From Rhodopseudomonas_A palustris_F (lineage in GTDB: Bacteria; Pseudomonadota; Alphaproteobacteria; Rhizobiales; Xanthobacteraceae), in assembly GCF_000013745.1 (NCBI RefSeq), contig NC_007925.1, positions 3,286,001-3,350,000 on the forward strand: a stretch of DNA of 64,000 nucleotides, written 5' to 3'. Numbering within the stretch: position 1 is the stretch's first letter; each line of letters starts with the position of its first letter. A program made the position numbers and the translations under genes. A model generated the notes under the pieces. The model made no database searches and was not told the DNA's origin. It was given only the letters and a program-made list of their open reading frames with translations. This document shows positions 44,650-54,751 of the stretch, in pieces.

Positions 44650-45342
44650 TCAGGACCCACCTCGCCATTCCCGAAGTACGGGCGACGCCGTACCGATCGG
44701 GATTGCACAGGCCGTGGCGAGTCGGTGATTGCCCGGCAAAGACCACGAGTCGACCACCAGACCGCCACGGAGGGAGAGCGACAAGCGGGACGGCACCTCG
44801 ACATCCACCGCTCTTCCGTCGCTCGCCAATCTGACTCGCACCGCACGCAAGGGGCAAGCGAGACCAACGCCGAACATCTTCAGGACCGCCTCCTTGATCG
44901 TCCAGTAGCGCAGAAAGCGCTCGTCTGGTCGGCTGTCTCGGCGAACGTCGTCCAGCTCTTCCGGCGTGAGCGCATCTGTCAGTCCGGAGATCCCGTCGCG
45001 CAACAACTCGACATCGACACCGCATGCATAGCCGGAAACGATGCACGATACGTACTGGCCCGCATGACTGAGATTATGCTCGATCCCAAACAGATCGAAA
45101 GGCGACGAAAGCCTCGGCTTACCGTCAGATGGATAGTCGAAACGCCACGCATGTGTCGACACGCTCGGGCAGAGCGACGACATGACATGGCGTCGCAAAC
45201 ACCAGGCCGTCAGCCGACGACGGTACTCGGCCTCAGCGACGAAGGCATTCAGGCGCGCGCGCTCGGTATCGTCGAGCCAATGCCGATTCACCTCGCCCAA
45301 ATCGCTATCGACGCGTGCAATCCAGACTTCCGTCGCAACCAC
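44650..45342 (-). CDS. 4'-phosphopantetheinyl transferase (Sfp/EntD type)
   Basis: A 230-residue enzyme with the P1-P3 motifs: EHNLSHAGQYV, GVDVELL (Mg-binding Asp/Glu) and RYWTIKEAVLKMFG. It transfers phosphopantetheine from CoA to the carrier-protein serines of the neighbouring NRPS and PKS proteins, turning them into active forms. It starts at a GTG 36 bases after the last NRPS gene and is the final gene of the cluster operon. Length is normal. Confidence 0.92.
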   Translation of the reverse strand: MVATEVWIARVDSDLGEVNRHWLDDTERARLNAFVAEAEYRRRLTAWCLRRHVMSSLCPSVSTHAWRFDYPSDGKPRLSSPFDLFGIEHNLSHAGQYVSCIVSGYACGVDVELLRDGISGLTDALTPEELDDVRRDSRPDERFLRYWTIKEAVLKMFGVGLACPLRAVRVRLASDGRAVDVEVPSRLSLSLRGGLVVDSWSLPGNHRLATACAIPIGTASPVLREWRGGS

Positions 45343-45378
45343 GGCTTCAATTCCGGTAAGTGGAGGATGTTCCGGCGG

Positions 45379-48300
45379 TTATGTAACGCGCCCTGCCAGA
45401 TCCTTCGTCAAAACATCAGACGCCAGAATCGACCAATGATCGGCATCGATCGCCACATGATGCGTGGACCGAGGGAAAAGCGTCGACCAATCCATCAATG
45501 GCTCACCCCAATTCGGCATCCGGCGTGTCGCCGTATAGACCACCACTTCGGGACCAGGAGGAAGCGGTGCCAGCCTCGCTTGTACCATCGCGGCGAGATT
45601 GGCGGCCATGACGGCGATCATCCTGCCGAGGGCATCATCATCGGAGAGAAGCGAATCCGGCAGGCCACGTCCGCTCAGCACTCTTCGCCACACCGCGACA
45701 CGGTCCGCATCGGGCATTCCGTCGAGCGCCTCGGTCGTGAGGCCTTGTGCGAGCAGTTCGGAGCGTAGAACGTCACTCGCGCAGCTTTCGAGCAGTGCCC
45801 CCGGCGAACGTATCGCCGCCTCGAAAGGCCCTCTTGGAGAGGGATCAATCAACACCAGCCGCATCACTCGCTCGCCAGCCGCGATCAGATCTCCTGCAAG
45901 CTTCCACGCTGTGTGGGCTCCCATCGACCAGCCGAGAAGCTGCCAACCCGATCCAGGCATCTGTCCCAACGCACCGCGATGATAAGCAGCAAGAGCACTC
46001 AAGGATTCGAGCGGCCTCTCGTCGGCGAGAAGTCCCGGCGCATCGACCGCCGACAGGACGCAAACGCCCTGCAGGCGCTCGGCCAGCGGACGGTAGGCCG
46101 CGGCATATCCATCGCTGGCATGAAGGCAAACCAAAGGTCCTTTCGGTCCCGACGTCAACAGGACCGGTGCGCTACGACGATACATCCCCTGCTCGGAGAT
46201 CGCGACCGCCTGGTCCGCCAGAACCGGATGATCGAACAGAAGCCGCAATGCGACGTCCCGGCCGAGCTCCTTCCGGAGTCTGCTCGCCAACCGTGTCGCG
46301 ATCAGGCTATCACCGCCGAGATTGAAGAAACTGTCGGTACGGGACACTTCCTTGCATCCCAGGAGCTCTCGCCACACCCCTGCAATCGCAGCTTCGATAC
46401 CCTCCCGTGGCGGCTCGCTCGTCAGTTGTCCAGGCCACGCCTCAGGCACGACCGGCCGCGGCAAGCGGCTTCGATCGATCTTTCCATTAAGGGACAAGGG
46501 CAGCCGATCGATTCGTACATGCCGGCTCGGAACCATATAGGCTGGCAGCTTGCCACGCAGATACGCGTCGATGCGTGCAGTTTCGACGGTAACGATCGTC
46601 TCCGGTCCACGTGCAACGATCACCTGCTGACCGAAAGCTGCGATCGACTGTCCTTCCGCGGGCACGGCGACGTCCGGATATCCGGCCTCGCGCAACGCGC
46701 GGCACCATGACTCCGCGTTCAACATCGGCAGGCCGCTGTCGCGCCGATCATCGTCGAATTCGGCATGAAGCCCTTCGATCAGCCCGCCGGTGACCAGTTG
46801 CAGTGTCTTGTTGCGCGTCGCCTCGATGACAGCAAGCATACCTCCGGGGCACAAAAGCCGCTTCACGTCAGACAGGGTGCGCACGACGTCCCGACCGTTA
46901 TGCAGCACGTTGGCCGCGAGCACGATATCGAACCCGTGCAGGGCTTCGACCTGCTCTTCCGGCGCTCGCTGGATGTCGTAGAGATCGTAGCGGACAAACC
47001 CATACGCACCGAATTTTTCCTTCGCCATCTTCAGGAAGCCGGGACTGACATCGGTGTAGACGTACTCGCAATCGACGCCCGCCAAACGCGGCAAGACATA
47101 GGACGTCAACCCGCCGACCCCCGCACCGATCTCCATGATCCGCAACAGGCGACCACGGCACGCCGCAGCGCGCGCCGCGACGCCCTCTGCGACGGCTCGG
47201 CCAAGGCAGGACGCGATCACGTTGTCCTGGTACAATGCTTCGCTGCGCGAAAAATCCCCGTCCGGGAACAGCAATTCCAGCGCCTCCGCCGGTTGCCGCC
47301 GCACGATGTCCGGCAAACGACGCACGCACGTGCTTATCCAGTCGACCAGCGCCCCGCCCTGCCTTGTCCACGACAGCCTGGTTCTCAACTCCGCGATCCG
47401 GCGCTCGATACGACGATCCAGTTCGTCCGGATCCCCGAGCAGCCCCGACCGGACGAAACGATCGCCCTCCCGGCGGTAGGTGCCTTCCTGTGTTAAGGCA
47501 TCCAGCCATTGCCTCACGAGGCCGGCGTAATGCGGTACGTCGTCCGCGATTCGCTTCGGATCGAGGCTCGTTCGGTCGCCCAGACCGATCGCGACGAGAG
47601 CCCGGCGGATCGCCGCATTCGACAGCTCTTCCCCGATCCGCTCGAAATCGCGCAGCGACGCGAGCACGGTACTCTCGACCTGTTCACCAGCGGCCTCCGC
47701 CATGGCGGTGGTCGCCACGTCCCAATGTTCGACGGCATCCGCGGCATCGACCGACCGTTGCGTGAAACATTCACGAGGCGCGGCGGACGGCACGACATAG
47801 CTCACCAGCTTGCGCGCTCTGCCGATGTCGACGGCCTCGACCACGGCGGCCTCGATGTCCGGGTGGGAGACCAGGCAGGCTTCGACTTCACCGAGTTCGA
47901 TCCTCATGCCGTTGATCTTGACCTGATGGTCACGGCGGCCGAGAAATTCGATGATGCCCCCCGGTCGATAGCGTGCGCGATCTCCGGTACGGTAGAGCCG
48001 CTCACCCGTCCGAGGATGCTCGAAGAACGCGCGAGCAGTCTGCTTCGGATCGCCGTAGTAACCAGATGCAAGTCCATCACCTGCGATGAAGAGATCGCCC
48101 TCGACCCAATTCGGACGTGGGCGCAATTCGTCGTCGAGTATATGGTAGCGCTGATTGGCCAATGGAAAGCCGTACGGGATCGACGGCCAATCGCGACTCA
48201 ATTCGCCAATCTCATACCAGTTCGACCAGATCGCGGCTTCGGTCGCGCCGCCGAGTGCAGCCATCCGGCTCCCCGGCGCCACCGCGCGTATCCGGTCCGG

Positions 48301-51033
48301 CAATCCGAGAGGAACCCAGTCGCCCGACAACAAGGTCCAGCGAAGCTGCGGAAGCAAACTACGTTTCGCCTCGACATGCTCGACCAGCATCTGCATCAGT
48401 GCCGGCACCGAATTCCAGATCGTCACGCCCGTGTCGACCAGGCGGCCGAGCCATGCGTCCGGCTCACGCCGATCTTCCTCTGCCGGGAGCACGAGCGCTG
48501 CGCCGGCCACCAACGTCCCGAAAATATCGTAGACTGACAGATCGAAACCGAGTGCCGAGATCCCGAAAACACGATCTCCGGCGGAGGCGCCGATGCGGTT
48601 ATTGACGTCAACGATAGTGTTGGCCGCAGCGCGATGCGTCACCGTCACACCCTTTGGCACGCCGGTCGACCCCGACGTGTAGATGACGTAGGCAGGATCG
48701 TCGAGCGACGCTTCGCACCGAGGCGCCACTCGGTCGGCAGCCGCTGCTCGCTTCGGATCGATCACATGAAGCGTGTTCGGCCATCGGCGGGCGTCGGGAT
48801 TGCCGAACGACTTGTTCATGCCGGCGCCCGCCACGACAAGCCCGATCCGTTCATTCGGCATGTCGTGAGAGATCGGCACATAGAACGCACCGACATGCAA
48901 AATCGCGAGTACTGCGGCGATCTGATCGGCGCCCTTCGGCAGCGCGACGCCGATCGGCTCTCCCGGACCACCCCCCATCGCCGTGAGCGCCCCGGCGAAC
49001 CTCTCCATACGCTCGCGCAGAGCGCCGTAGGTCATTTCAGCGTCGGGCGCGATCACTGCGATCGCATCGGGGGATCTCGACGCCTGCTCCAGAAACAGGC
49101 GCTCGAGCCGCGCCAGTCTCATCGGCACCGCGGTCCCGTTCGCGCGGGCCCGCTCTTCTACTTCCACGCCGGACAACAGGACGTCCGGCGACGGCTCGGT
49201 CCAGTCCGCGTTCTCGCTGGCGAGGTGATCGAGAAACGCGCCATATACTTCGAACAAGGCGTCGGCGACACCCGGCGGAAATACGTCGTCGATGACGATC
49301 CAATTGTATTCCAGGCTGCCGTTGCGGATCATCGCCTGATGATCGAGCGACACTTGCGGCGTGCAGGTGTAGAGATGACACGGCTCGCCCAGCATGCCCC
49401 CTCCCCCATTTCGATGAACGAGCGAATCGATATCGATGCCGAGCAGGCTGGTGAAAACGATCGGCATGAGCCGATCCGCCCTTTCACCGCGTCGATGCGC
49501 GATCTCGCGAAGCGCCTCGATACCGCTGAAGCGCGCGTGCGCAAGAGCGCGCCACAATGTCGCCTGAACCACGCGAGCGCGCTCGACGAAGCCGACACGG
49601 CCTGCCGCATCGATATCGATCAGCAGAACCGACGTGAAATCGCCCACCAGCCTCATCACGTCGGGATGCAGCGGGCGACGGTCGAACTGCGTCAGGTTCA
49701 GGAGGAAACGCGGCTCGGAAACCCACCGCGCCAGCACTTCCGAGAACGCGGCCAGCAGCAACGATGAACATGTGATGCCGTGCGCCCGCGCCCTCCGTTC
49801 CAGCGTTTGCCACTGCTCTGTGGGCAAACGCCGCCGCAACCGCCGAAACGTCGTCGCAGTCACAGTGCCGCGGTTTGCGGCAGGAAGGCGGGGCGGTCCC
49901 GGGAGATCAGCAATGCGGCCGAACCACCATGCGCGGTCATTCTGGAAGTCCGGGCTCTCACGATCGCGGACGATCGCCAGCAGATAATCGCGATAAGTCA
50001 GCGAAGGAGCGGGAAGAAGAGAGGCCGAATCCCGATACAGCATCTCCAGTTCGGAAAGCAGGATATGGAAGCTCTGAACATCGACGATCAGGAGATCGAG
50101 ATCGAGATGTAACAAGGATGTCTGTGCGGACAGGCGGGTCACGCAGATTTCGAACAGCGGCCACTGATGCGCGTCGAGAACCTGAGCACTCATCCGCGCC
50201 CGCTTCTCGAGTCGTCTGGATTCAGCCACAGCCGCCGGCAGACCGCACACGTCCTCGATGGCGATCGTATAGTGCGGGACGTCGGGGAGGATACATTGCT
50301 CGCCATCGGGCGTCACCACCGCACGCAACATCCCGTGACGCTGAATCAGATCGTTCCAGGCCCGTTCCAGCTTCGCAGCATCGAGATTCGGGATCTCCCA
50401 TTCGAAATAGACGTGGCAAGCGACGCCGCCCAGATCGAGCACGTCACCGCGCCCGACCCAATACGCATGCTGGATGTCGGTCAGCGGAAACTTCGGACTC
50501 GCCTCGCCGCCGTCGACACCGGCGGTCGGCTCAGGCGGCGTCACTCCCTTTTCGACGAACGGCGCAACCTCGACCAGCCGCACGCCGTCTGCTTCGGCGA
50601 TCACGGATCGCTCCTGCGCAGCTGCGGTTTGCCAAGTCACGAACCTTCCCGTCGGAGTCAGCAAAGCAGCCAATTCCTGGCGTGCGCGGGACGGCAAGAT
50701 CGCGTCACGAGCCGCGAAGATGAGGTCGAACGGTCCTTTGTCCGGTGGCGCGCAAGAGGTCGGATCGTAGGCGGCGAAACGCAGGCGAGCGCAGTTCGGC
50801 GCGCGCAGTCGCAGATTTGCCAGATGCAGCACCGAAGCATGCGTCACGAGGTGCTTGACGTCCACGTCGGTGGCGATCGTCTCGAGGCAATCGAATACAT
50901 CCAGGCTCGGGGCGGCAATCTCCAGGACCCGGAACGTGCAGCCGCCCCCCTCCGGGAGAAGGGTCGAGGCGACCTGTTGCAGAAGCCGGCGCTCGACCTC
51001 GTTGAGCGAAGAAGCTACATTCACTTGCGGCAC
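45379..51033 (-). CDS. PchF-like NRPS: degenerate MT-Cy-A(MT)-PCP-TE, cysteine module
   Basis: An 1,884-residue NRPS. Residues 15-165 resemble a decayed methyltransferase (RVLEIA..., FDLIFAARDAILP, LLTPTGRFVTW) without the glycine loop. A heterocyclization domain (181-620) has D313xxxxD318xxS321, CTPQVSLDHQ and NWIVIDD. The adenylation domain (about 640-1090, A10 at 1490-1520) has YTSGSTGVPKG and RTGDRARYRPGG. Its ten-residue specificity code reads D-L-Y-N-L-S-L-I-W-K, the known cysteine code. A methyltransferase-like domain with EIGAGVGG (1301-1308) is inserted between A8 and A10. PCP Ser1576 and a thioesterase (Ser1703 in GWSMG) end the protein. It should add and cyclise the last cysteine and release the product. 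GTG start with GAGG upstream. Confidence 0.93.
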   Translation of the reverse strand: MPQVNVASSLNEVERRLLQQVASTLLPEGGGCTFRVLEIAAPSLDVFDCLETIATDVDVKHLVTHASVLHLANLRLRAPNCARLRFAAYDPTSCAPPDKGPFDLIFAARDAILPSRARQELAALLTPTGRFVTWQTAAAQERSVIAEADGVRLVEVAPFVEKGVTPPEPTAGVDGGEASPKFPLTDIQHAYWVGRGDVLDLGGVACHVYFEWEIPNLDAAKLERAWNDLIQRHGMLRAVVTPDGEQCILPDVPHYTIAIEDVCGLPAAVAESRRLEKRARMSAQVLDAHQWPLFEICVTRLSAQTSLLHLDLDLLIVDVQSFHILLSELEMLYRDSASLLPAPSLTYRDYLLAIVRDRESPDFQNDRAWWFGRIADLPGPPRLPAANRGTVTATTFRRLRRRLPTEQWQTLERRARAHGITCSSLLLAAFSEVLARWVSEPRFLLNLTQFDRRPLHPDVMRLVGDFTSVLLIDIDAAGRVGFVERARVVQATLWRALAHARFSGIEALREIAHRRGERADRLMPIVFTSLLGIDIDSLVHRNGGGGMLGEPCHLYTCTPQVSLDHQAMIRNGSLEYNWIVIDDVFPPGVADALFEVYGAFLDHLASENADWTEPSPDVLLSGVEVEERARANGTAVPMRLARLERLFLEQASRSPDAIAVIAPDAEMTYGALRERMERFAGALTAMGGGPGEPIGVALPKGADQIAAVLAILHVGAFYVPISHDMPNERIGLVVAGAGMNKSFGNPDARRWPNTLHVIDPKRAAAADRVAPRCEASLDDPAYVIYTSGSTGVPKGVTVTHRAAANTIVDVNNRIGASAGDRVFGISALGFDLSVYDIFGTLVAGAALVLPAEEDRREPDAWLGRLVDTGVTIWNSVPALMQMLVEHVEAKRSLLPQLRWTLLSGDWVPLGLPDRIRAVAPGSRMAALGGATEAAIWSNWYEIGELSRDWPSIPYGFPLANQRYHILDDELRPRPNWVEGDLFIAGDGLASGYYGDPKQTARAFFEHPRTGERLYRTGDRARYRPGGIIEFLGRRDHQVKINGMRIELGEVEACLVSHPDIEAAVVEAVDIGRARKLVSYVVPSAAPRECFTQRSVDAADAVEHWDVATTAMAEAAGEQVESTVLASLRDFERIGEELSNAAIRRALVAIGLGDRTSLDPKRIADDVPHYAGLVRQWLDALTQEGTYRREGDRFVRSGLLGDPDELDRRIERRIAELRTRLSWTRQGGALVDWISTCVRRLPDIVRRQPAEALELLFPDGDFSRSEALYQDNVIASCLGRAVAEGVAARAAACRGRLLRIMEIGAGVGGLTSYVLPRLAGVDCEYVYTDVSPGFLKMAKEKFGAYGFVRYDLYDIQRAPEEQVEALHGFDIVLAANVLHNGRDVVRTLSDVKRLLCPGGMLAVIEATRNKTLQLVTGGLIEGLHAEFDDDRRDSGLPMLNAESWCRALREAGYPDVAVPAEGQSIAAFGQQVIVARGPETIVTVETARIDAYLRGKLPAYMVPSRHVRIDRLPLSLNGKIDRSRLPRPVVPEAWPGQLTSEPPREGIEAAIAGVWRELLGCKEVSRTDSFFNLGGDSLIATRLASRLRKELGRDVALRLLFDHPVLADQAVAISEQGMYRRSAPVLLTSGPKGPLVCLHASDGYAAAYRPLAERLQGVCVLSAVDAPGLLADERPLESLSALAAYHRGALGQMPGSGWQLLGWSMGAHTAWKLAGDLIAAGERVMRLVLIDPSPRGPFEAAIRSPGALLESCASDVLRSELLAQGLTTEALDGMPDADRVAVWRRVLSGRGLPDSLLSDDDALGRMIAVMAANLAAMVQARLAPLPPGPEVVVYTATRRMPNWGEPLMDWSTLFPRSTHHVAIDADHWSILASDVLTKDLAGRVT

Positions 51034-51144
51034 GACTTACCTCGCTGATCGATGTTGATATTGGCGCGGCCTTGAACCGACGTGGGCTCGCTCCAAAGAC
51101 ATGTCCGCGCTTTGCATCACCAGAGCAGCTCCCTCGTCGGCAGT

Positions 51145-53634
51145 TTACGGGCCGCGTTGTACAGCGCCACCGAGGGCGGCCGCGCGCGGTAACGGCTCGT
51201 GCGACATCAAACTCGCCACACGAGATACAAGTCGATCGAGCAGTCGATCGCGTATCGTGGCGTCGTTGAGATAGAAGTGGTCGCCGTCGAACGTCCAGCG
51301 TTCGAAACGCGCGCTCGACACCTCTTGCCAACGATCCAGATCGCCGGCCGAGACCTCGTGGTCGGCCGTACCGCGTATCGCAATCACCGGACACGAGAGC
51401 TTCGATCCCGGCGGATGAAGATAAGTTTCTGTCAGAGCGAAGTCAGATCGAATGGTTGGCAGGACAAGATCGAGCAATTCACGGTGCCTGAGGATCTCGG
51501 CAGCGGTTCCGCCGAGACGTTGGAGTTCGTCGACCAGCTCCCCGTCCTGCAACATGTGACGCCATGGCTCCGGCGAGACCGATGTCGGCGCACGCCGCGC
51601 CGAGGCGATCAACGCTGCAGGCGGCCGATCGTCCGCCTGCATGCGCCGAGCGACCTCGTAGGCGACGAGCGCACCGAGGCTGTGGCCGAACAGAACGACC
51701 GGCTGTTCAGTGCCGATGACGTCGCGAAAATGTGGCCAGCAGGCGTCGATCAGTCCGGTCAGATCGCGCGCCGCCGCTTCGCCGTACCGCGTGCCGCGCC
51801 CCGGCAGCTCGACGGGGCATACAGCGAATTTCCCGAGAGCCGGATGCGAAGTCCAATCCCGGTAAGATTGCGCATTTCCTCCGGCATGATGAAAGCAGAT
51901 CAACCTCGTAGCGTCTGGCAACGGCAAACGATTGCATGGAAACCACGCGTTGGATGACGAGCAGACGGAACGCTCGCCGGAGTGTCCGATGCTGCCTGCG
52001 CCGAGCAACCCTGACAGTTTCTCGACCATGAGCTCCGGAATCTGTCGGCCGCTTTCCCGGACGAGGAAATGTCCGCCCGGACGCTGCTCCATCGAGAATC
52101 CGCCGCTCGTGCAATGGCGCCATGCGGATACCTCGTCCACGGAGACCAGCTTGTCGTCTTCGGCAGCGACAGCGAAAATCGGAGCGCGGATGGTCGCTTC
52201 GCACCGGTAACGCGCGGCCATTTCGAAATCGCCATGCAGCGCGCCTTCGAGCGTTCCCAGCATCTCGCTGCTCGCCAGCACCGCCTCAGGCGTGCCGCCG
52301 AGCGCGCGGAGTCGTGCGGCCCAGTTCTCACCTTCCAGGAACTGCCAGTTCGACCGCGACACGCGCGGGCTCGGGCATGCACCGAGCAACAGCAGCCGCG
52401 GCGGCTGGCCGGTCCTCTCCTCCCACCGGCGGGCGAACTCGAAGGCCAGCTTGCATCCGAGGCTCCATCCGACCAGAGCCAGCGGCCGCGAAGCAAAGGG
52501 AAGCACGAGGGGAAGAAGCGCCTCCACGGCAGTCTCGACGGTACGGAATGCCGGCTCAGCGAGCCGCTGCTCGCGTCCGGGCAGTTGCACGGGACAGAAC
52601 GCCCAATCCTTCGGGACCACATGCAGCCAACCGCGAAACGCCGATGCCCCACCGACCGCATAAGGGAATGCCAGAACGTTGATGGCGGCATCGGCACCCG
52701 GAGATCCGAACGGAAACCAGCGCTTCTTGGACTCCGTTCGATCGGCTCCTTGCTGGAGCAGAGCCTGCAGCCGTTCCGATCGGCTGCAAAGGCTCCGTTC
52801 ACCATCCGGCCGCGGTGACCGCGGACGTGATGTCCGACGCCATCGACCTAGAATGTAGCGAAGATCGCCTCGCTCGAGACTTTCCCAGATCGCGGAGCCC
52901 GGCAGAGCAAAATAGCTTTCGGTGTCGGCACACAGGTCCGGATCGGCCTGCGAGAGGCGGCCGAGAATTCCCGCCGACGCCAGACCGCGTGCCGCGAGGA
53001 CCTGTGGCGTGACGTCGCGAACGATCTCGGCCGAAAATCCCAGCCCATCGAGCACGTGCCGCAACGGTGTAATCAGCGTAGCCGGCCAGACATCGCCGTA
53101 GAGGAACAGCCCGTCCTCCACCAGAACTCGGCGGACGTGCTCGAAGAAGCTCACCAGGTCAGGATAGGCGCCAGACGATTCCAGGTTGAAGACGATGTCC
53201 TGCGACGCGTCCGTTTGCGGCAGTGCGCAAGCATCGGCGACCTGAAGGCGTATTCGTGCCGTACCCGTCGGCGCACCACCGAGCGCCTGACGCGCCCGCT
53301 CGACGTTGGCGGCGCTGAGATCGATGCCGGACAATGCGAGCGGACGATAGTGGCGTTGCATGAACACGAGCGAGCCGCCACGTCCGCATCCCACGTCGAG
53401 CAGGCGTTTCTGGTCGAGCGACGCACGACCGATCAGTTCAGCGACCAGACGCTCCTGCATCGCATTGGGACCGGCGTCCGGTGCGGGGCCATCGGCCTCG
53501 TTTGCGAAGCCGGCAACCGGGGCGTAACCCCAATTGAGGAACTGCGCGTGCTGCCCCAGCCCGGCCAGCTTCAGCGCGCGATCCAGACGACCATAGGCTC
53601 GCCGATTGGTTTGCCGTACGACCTCATCGTCCAT
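51145..53634 (-). CDS. Methyltransferase-thioesterase-thioesterase fusion
   Basis: An 829-residue three-domain protein. Residues 20-265 are a class I methyltransferase with LLDVGCGRGGS and IDLSAANVERA. Residues 315-545 are a type II thioesterase with Ser391 (GWSLG), an Asp in AAEDDKLV and a His in PGGHF. Residues 575-810 are a second type II thioesterase with Ser652 (GHSLG), RGTADHEV and DGDHF. All catalytic residues are present in both. Type II thioesterases clear stalled chains; in yersiniabactin and pyochelin loci they are single separate proteins. The ATG at 53634 has GGAG upstream and overlaps the reductase gene by 11 bases. The methyltransferase target is unknown. Confidence 0.88.
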   Translation of the reverse strand: MDDEVVRQTNRRAYGRLDRALKLAGLGQHAQFLNWGYAPVAGFANEADGPAPDAGPNAMQERLVAELIGRASLDQKRLLDVGCGRGGSLVFMQRHYRPLALSGIDLSAANVERARQALGGAPTGTARIRLQVADACALPQTDASQDIVFNLESSGAYPDLVSFFEHVRRVLVEDGLFLYGDVWPATLITPLRHVLDGLGFSAEIVRDVTPQVLAARGLASAGILGRLSQADPDLCADTESYFALPGSAIWESLERGDLRYILGRWRRTSRPRSPRPDGERSLCSRSERLQALLQQGADRTESKKRWFPFGSPGADAAINVLAFPYAVGGASAFRGWLHVVPKDWAFCPVQLPGREQRLAEPAFRTVETAVEALLPLVLPFASRPLALVGWSLGCKLAFEFARRWEERTGQPPRLLLLGACPSPRVSRSNWQFLEGENWAARLRALGGTPEAVLASSEMLGTLEGALHGDFEMAARYRCEATIRAPIFAVAAEDDKLVSVDEVSAWRHCTSGGFSMEQRPGGHFLVRESGRQIPELMVEKLSGLLGAGSIGHSGERSVCSSSNAWFPCNRLPLPDATRLICFHHAGGNAQSYRDWTSHPALGKFAVCPVELPGRGTRYGEAAARDLTGLIDACWPHFRDVIGTEQPVVLFGHSLGALVAYEVARRMQADDRPPAALIASARRAPTSVSPEPWRHMLQDGELVDELQRLGGTAAEILRHRELLDLVLPTIRSDFALTETYLHPPGSKLSCPVIAIRGTADHEVSAGDLDRWQEVSSARFERWTFDGDHFYLNDATIRDRLLDRLVSRVASLMSHEPLPRAAALGGAVQRGP

Positions 53635-54751
53635 TGGCGATCTCCGCAGCGTAGCGAACGGGATCTGGAAACGGCGGCGGCGGCGGCGGCATCGACCGAC
53701 TGGCCGGCGCGCCGGCCGCACGCATGAGATGCAGCCAGCATTGCCCAAGGTTTGCGAGATAGGAATCCGCTTGCCACGGCGCGTCGAGTGGATCGTCGAT
53801 CGCACGCCGAAGTTCATCCAGCGCGCGCCGTATCGCGCCTGGAAACTGATCATCGACCACACTCACGACAGGCGGGCCGAACCGATCACCGAACAGCTGT
53901 GCCGTCGGCTGAGTGAAGTACCTACAATCGGCCTGGCTCCAACGCGACAACAGGTAGGACGAACCGAGATCATCGCGTTGATATTGCGGCGCATACAGCG
54001 CATGCGTCCAAACCACGGGGCCGAAGCTGTTCAGAAGATTGACGGTCCCCTCCGGCCACCCGACGGCGATCCGGTGCATGACCAGGGAATGGTGATCTGG
54101 ATCGGCGGGATCAAGATATGACTGCAATAGCAGGCTGAAGGGGACGTCGCGAATGCTCCCCTGAAACGCATGGAAAGGCGGCTGCGCGCCGCGATGCACG
54201 AGCGGACCGTCGAGCCTGAAATCCGCCAGATCACCGAGCGCACGGCCGAGAAGGTCGAGACTCGAATACAGCAACTGGCGACTGGTCGTCAGCTCGATAA
54301 AGCTCGGCCGCCGCGCCGTCCCGGCCTGGTGCGCATAGTCGGTGAACAGATCGCCGGCAGGCAGGTGCGGATAGAACGTATTGACATGATAACGAACGTT
54401 CGCCTCGCGCGCCTTCGCCTTCAGTTGCGTGACTTCACCCGGATAGACCGGGTGTTCCTGCAGCACATGGATGCCCCGCGAAAGCAGTTCCCCGGCGATG
54501 CGCGAACCGTCACCGCCGAAGATTGTGGTTCGAACAACCACGCATGCCACATCAGCGACGCCATCGGGAATATCGGACGGGCGGCCATACAACGGCACGT
54601 CGAAGTGAGCGGCAAGGGCACGCGAGCGCTCGCTCCCACGTGCCAGAATGCCGACGAGTTGATAGCTGTCCCTGGCCTGCGCCAAGGCTGCGAGATAATG
54701 CTCCCCGAAGCGCGTGCCGCAGACGACGACCCTGATCGGACAGTTTCTCAT
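53624..54751 (-). CDS. Thiazolinyl imine reductase (Irp3/PchG family)
   Basis: A 375-residue reductase with an N-terminal NAD(P)-binding fold (IRVVVCGTRFGEHYLAALAQ), the active-site region LQEHPVYPGEVTQLKAKA, and family blocks GDLADFRLDGPLVHRG and VVDDQFPGAIRRALDELR. Irp3 and PchG reduce one thiazoline ring of the chain to a thiazolidine while it is still bound to the NRPS. Its presence shows that at least one such ring is made. The ATG at 54751 overlaps the PKS stop (ATGA). The C-terminal tail contains a run of seven Pro. Confidence 0.92.
   Translation of the reverse strand: MRNCPIRVVVCGTRFGEHYLAALAQARDSYQLVGILARGSERSRALAAHFDVPLYGRPSDIPDGVADVACVVVRTTIFGGDGSRIAGELLSRGIHVLQEHPVYPGEVTQLKAKAREANVRYHVNTFYPHLPAGDLFTDYAHQAGTARRPSFIELTTSRQLLYSSLDLLGRALGDLADFRLDGPLVHRGAQPPFHAFQGSIRDVPFSLLLQSYLDPADPDHHSLVMHRIAVGWPEGTVNLLNSFGPVVWTHALYAPQYQRDDLGSSYLLSRWSQADCRYFTQPTAQLFGDRFGPPVVSVVDDQFPGAIRRALDELRRAIDDPLDAPWQADSYLANLGQCWLHLMRAAGAPASRSMPPPPPPFPDPVRYAAEIANGR

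Noticed and set aside
44238..44834. A 198-codon plus-strand ORF overlapping the hypothetical gene
   Set aside because: It runs into the phosphopantetheinyl transferase gene antisense, while the 44248-44646 frame has better protein-like composition and ends cleanly.
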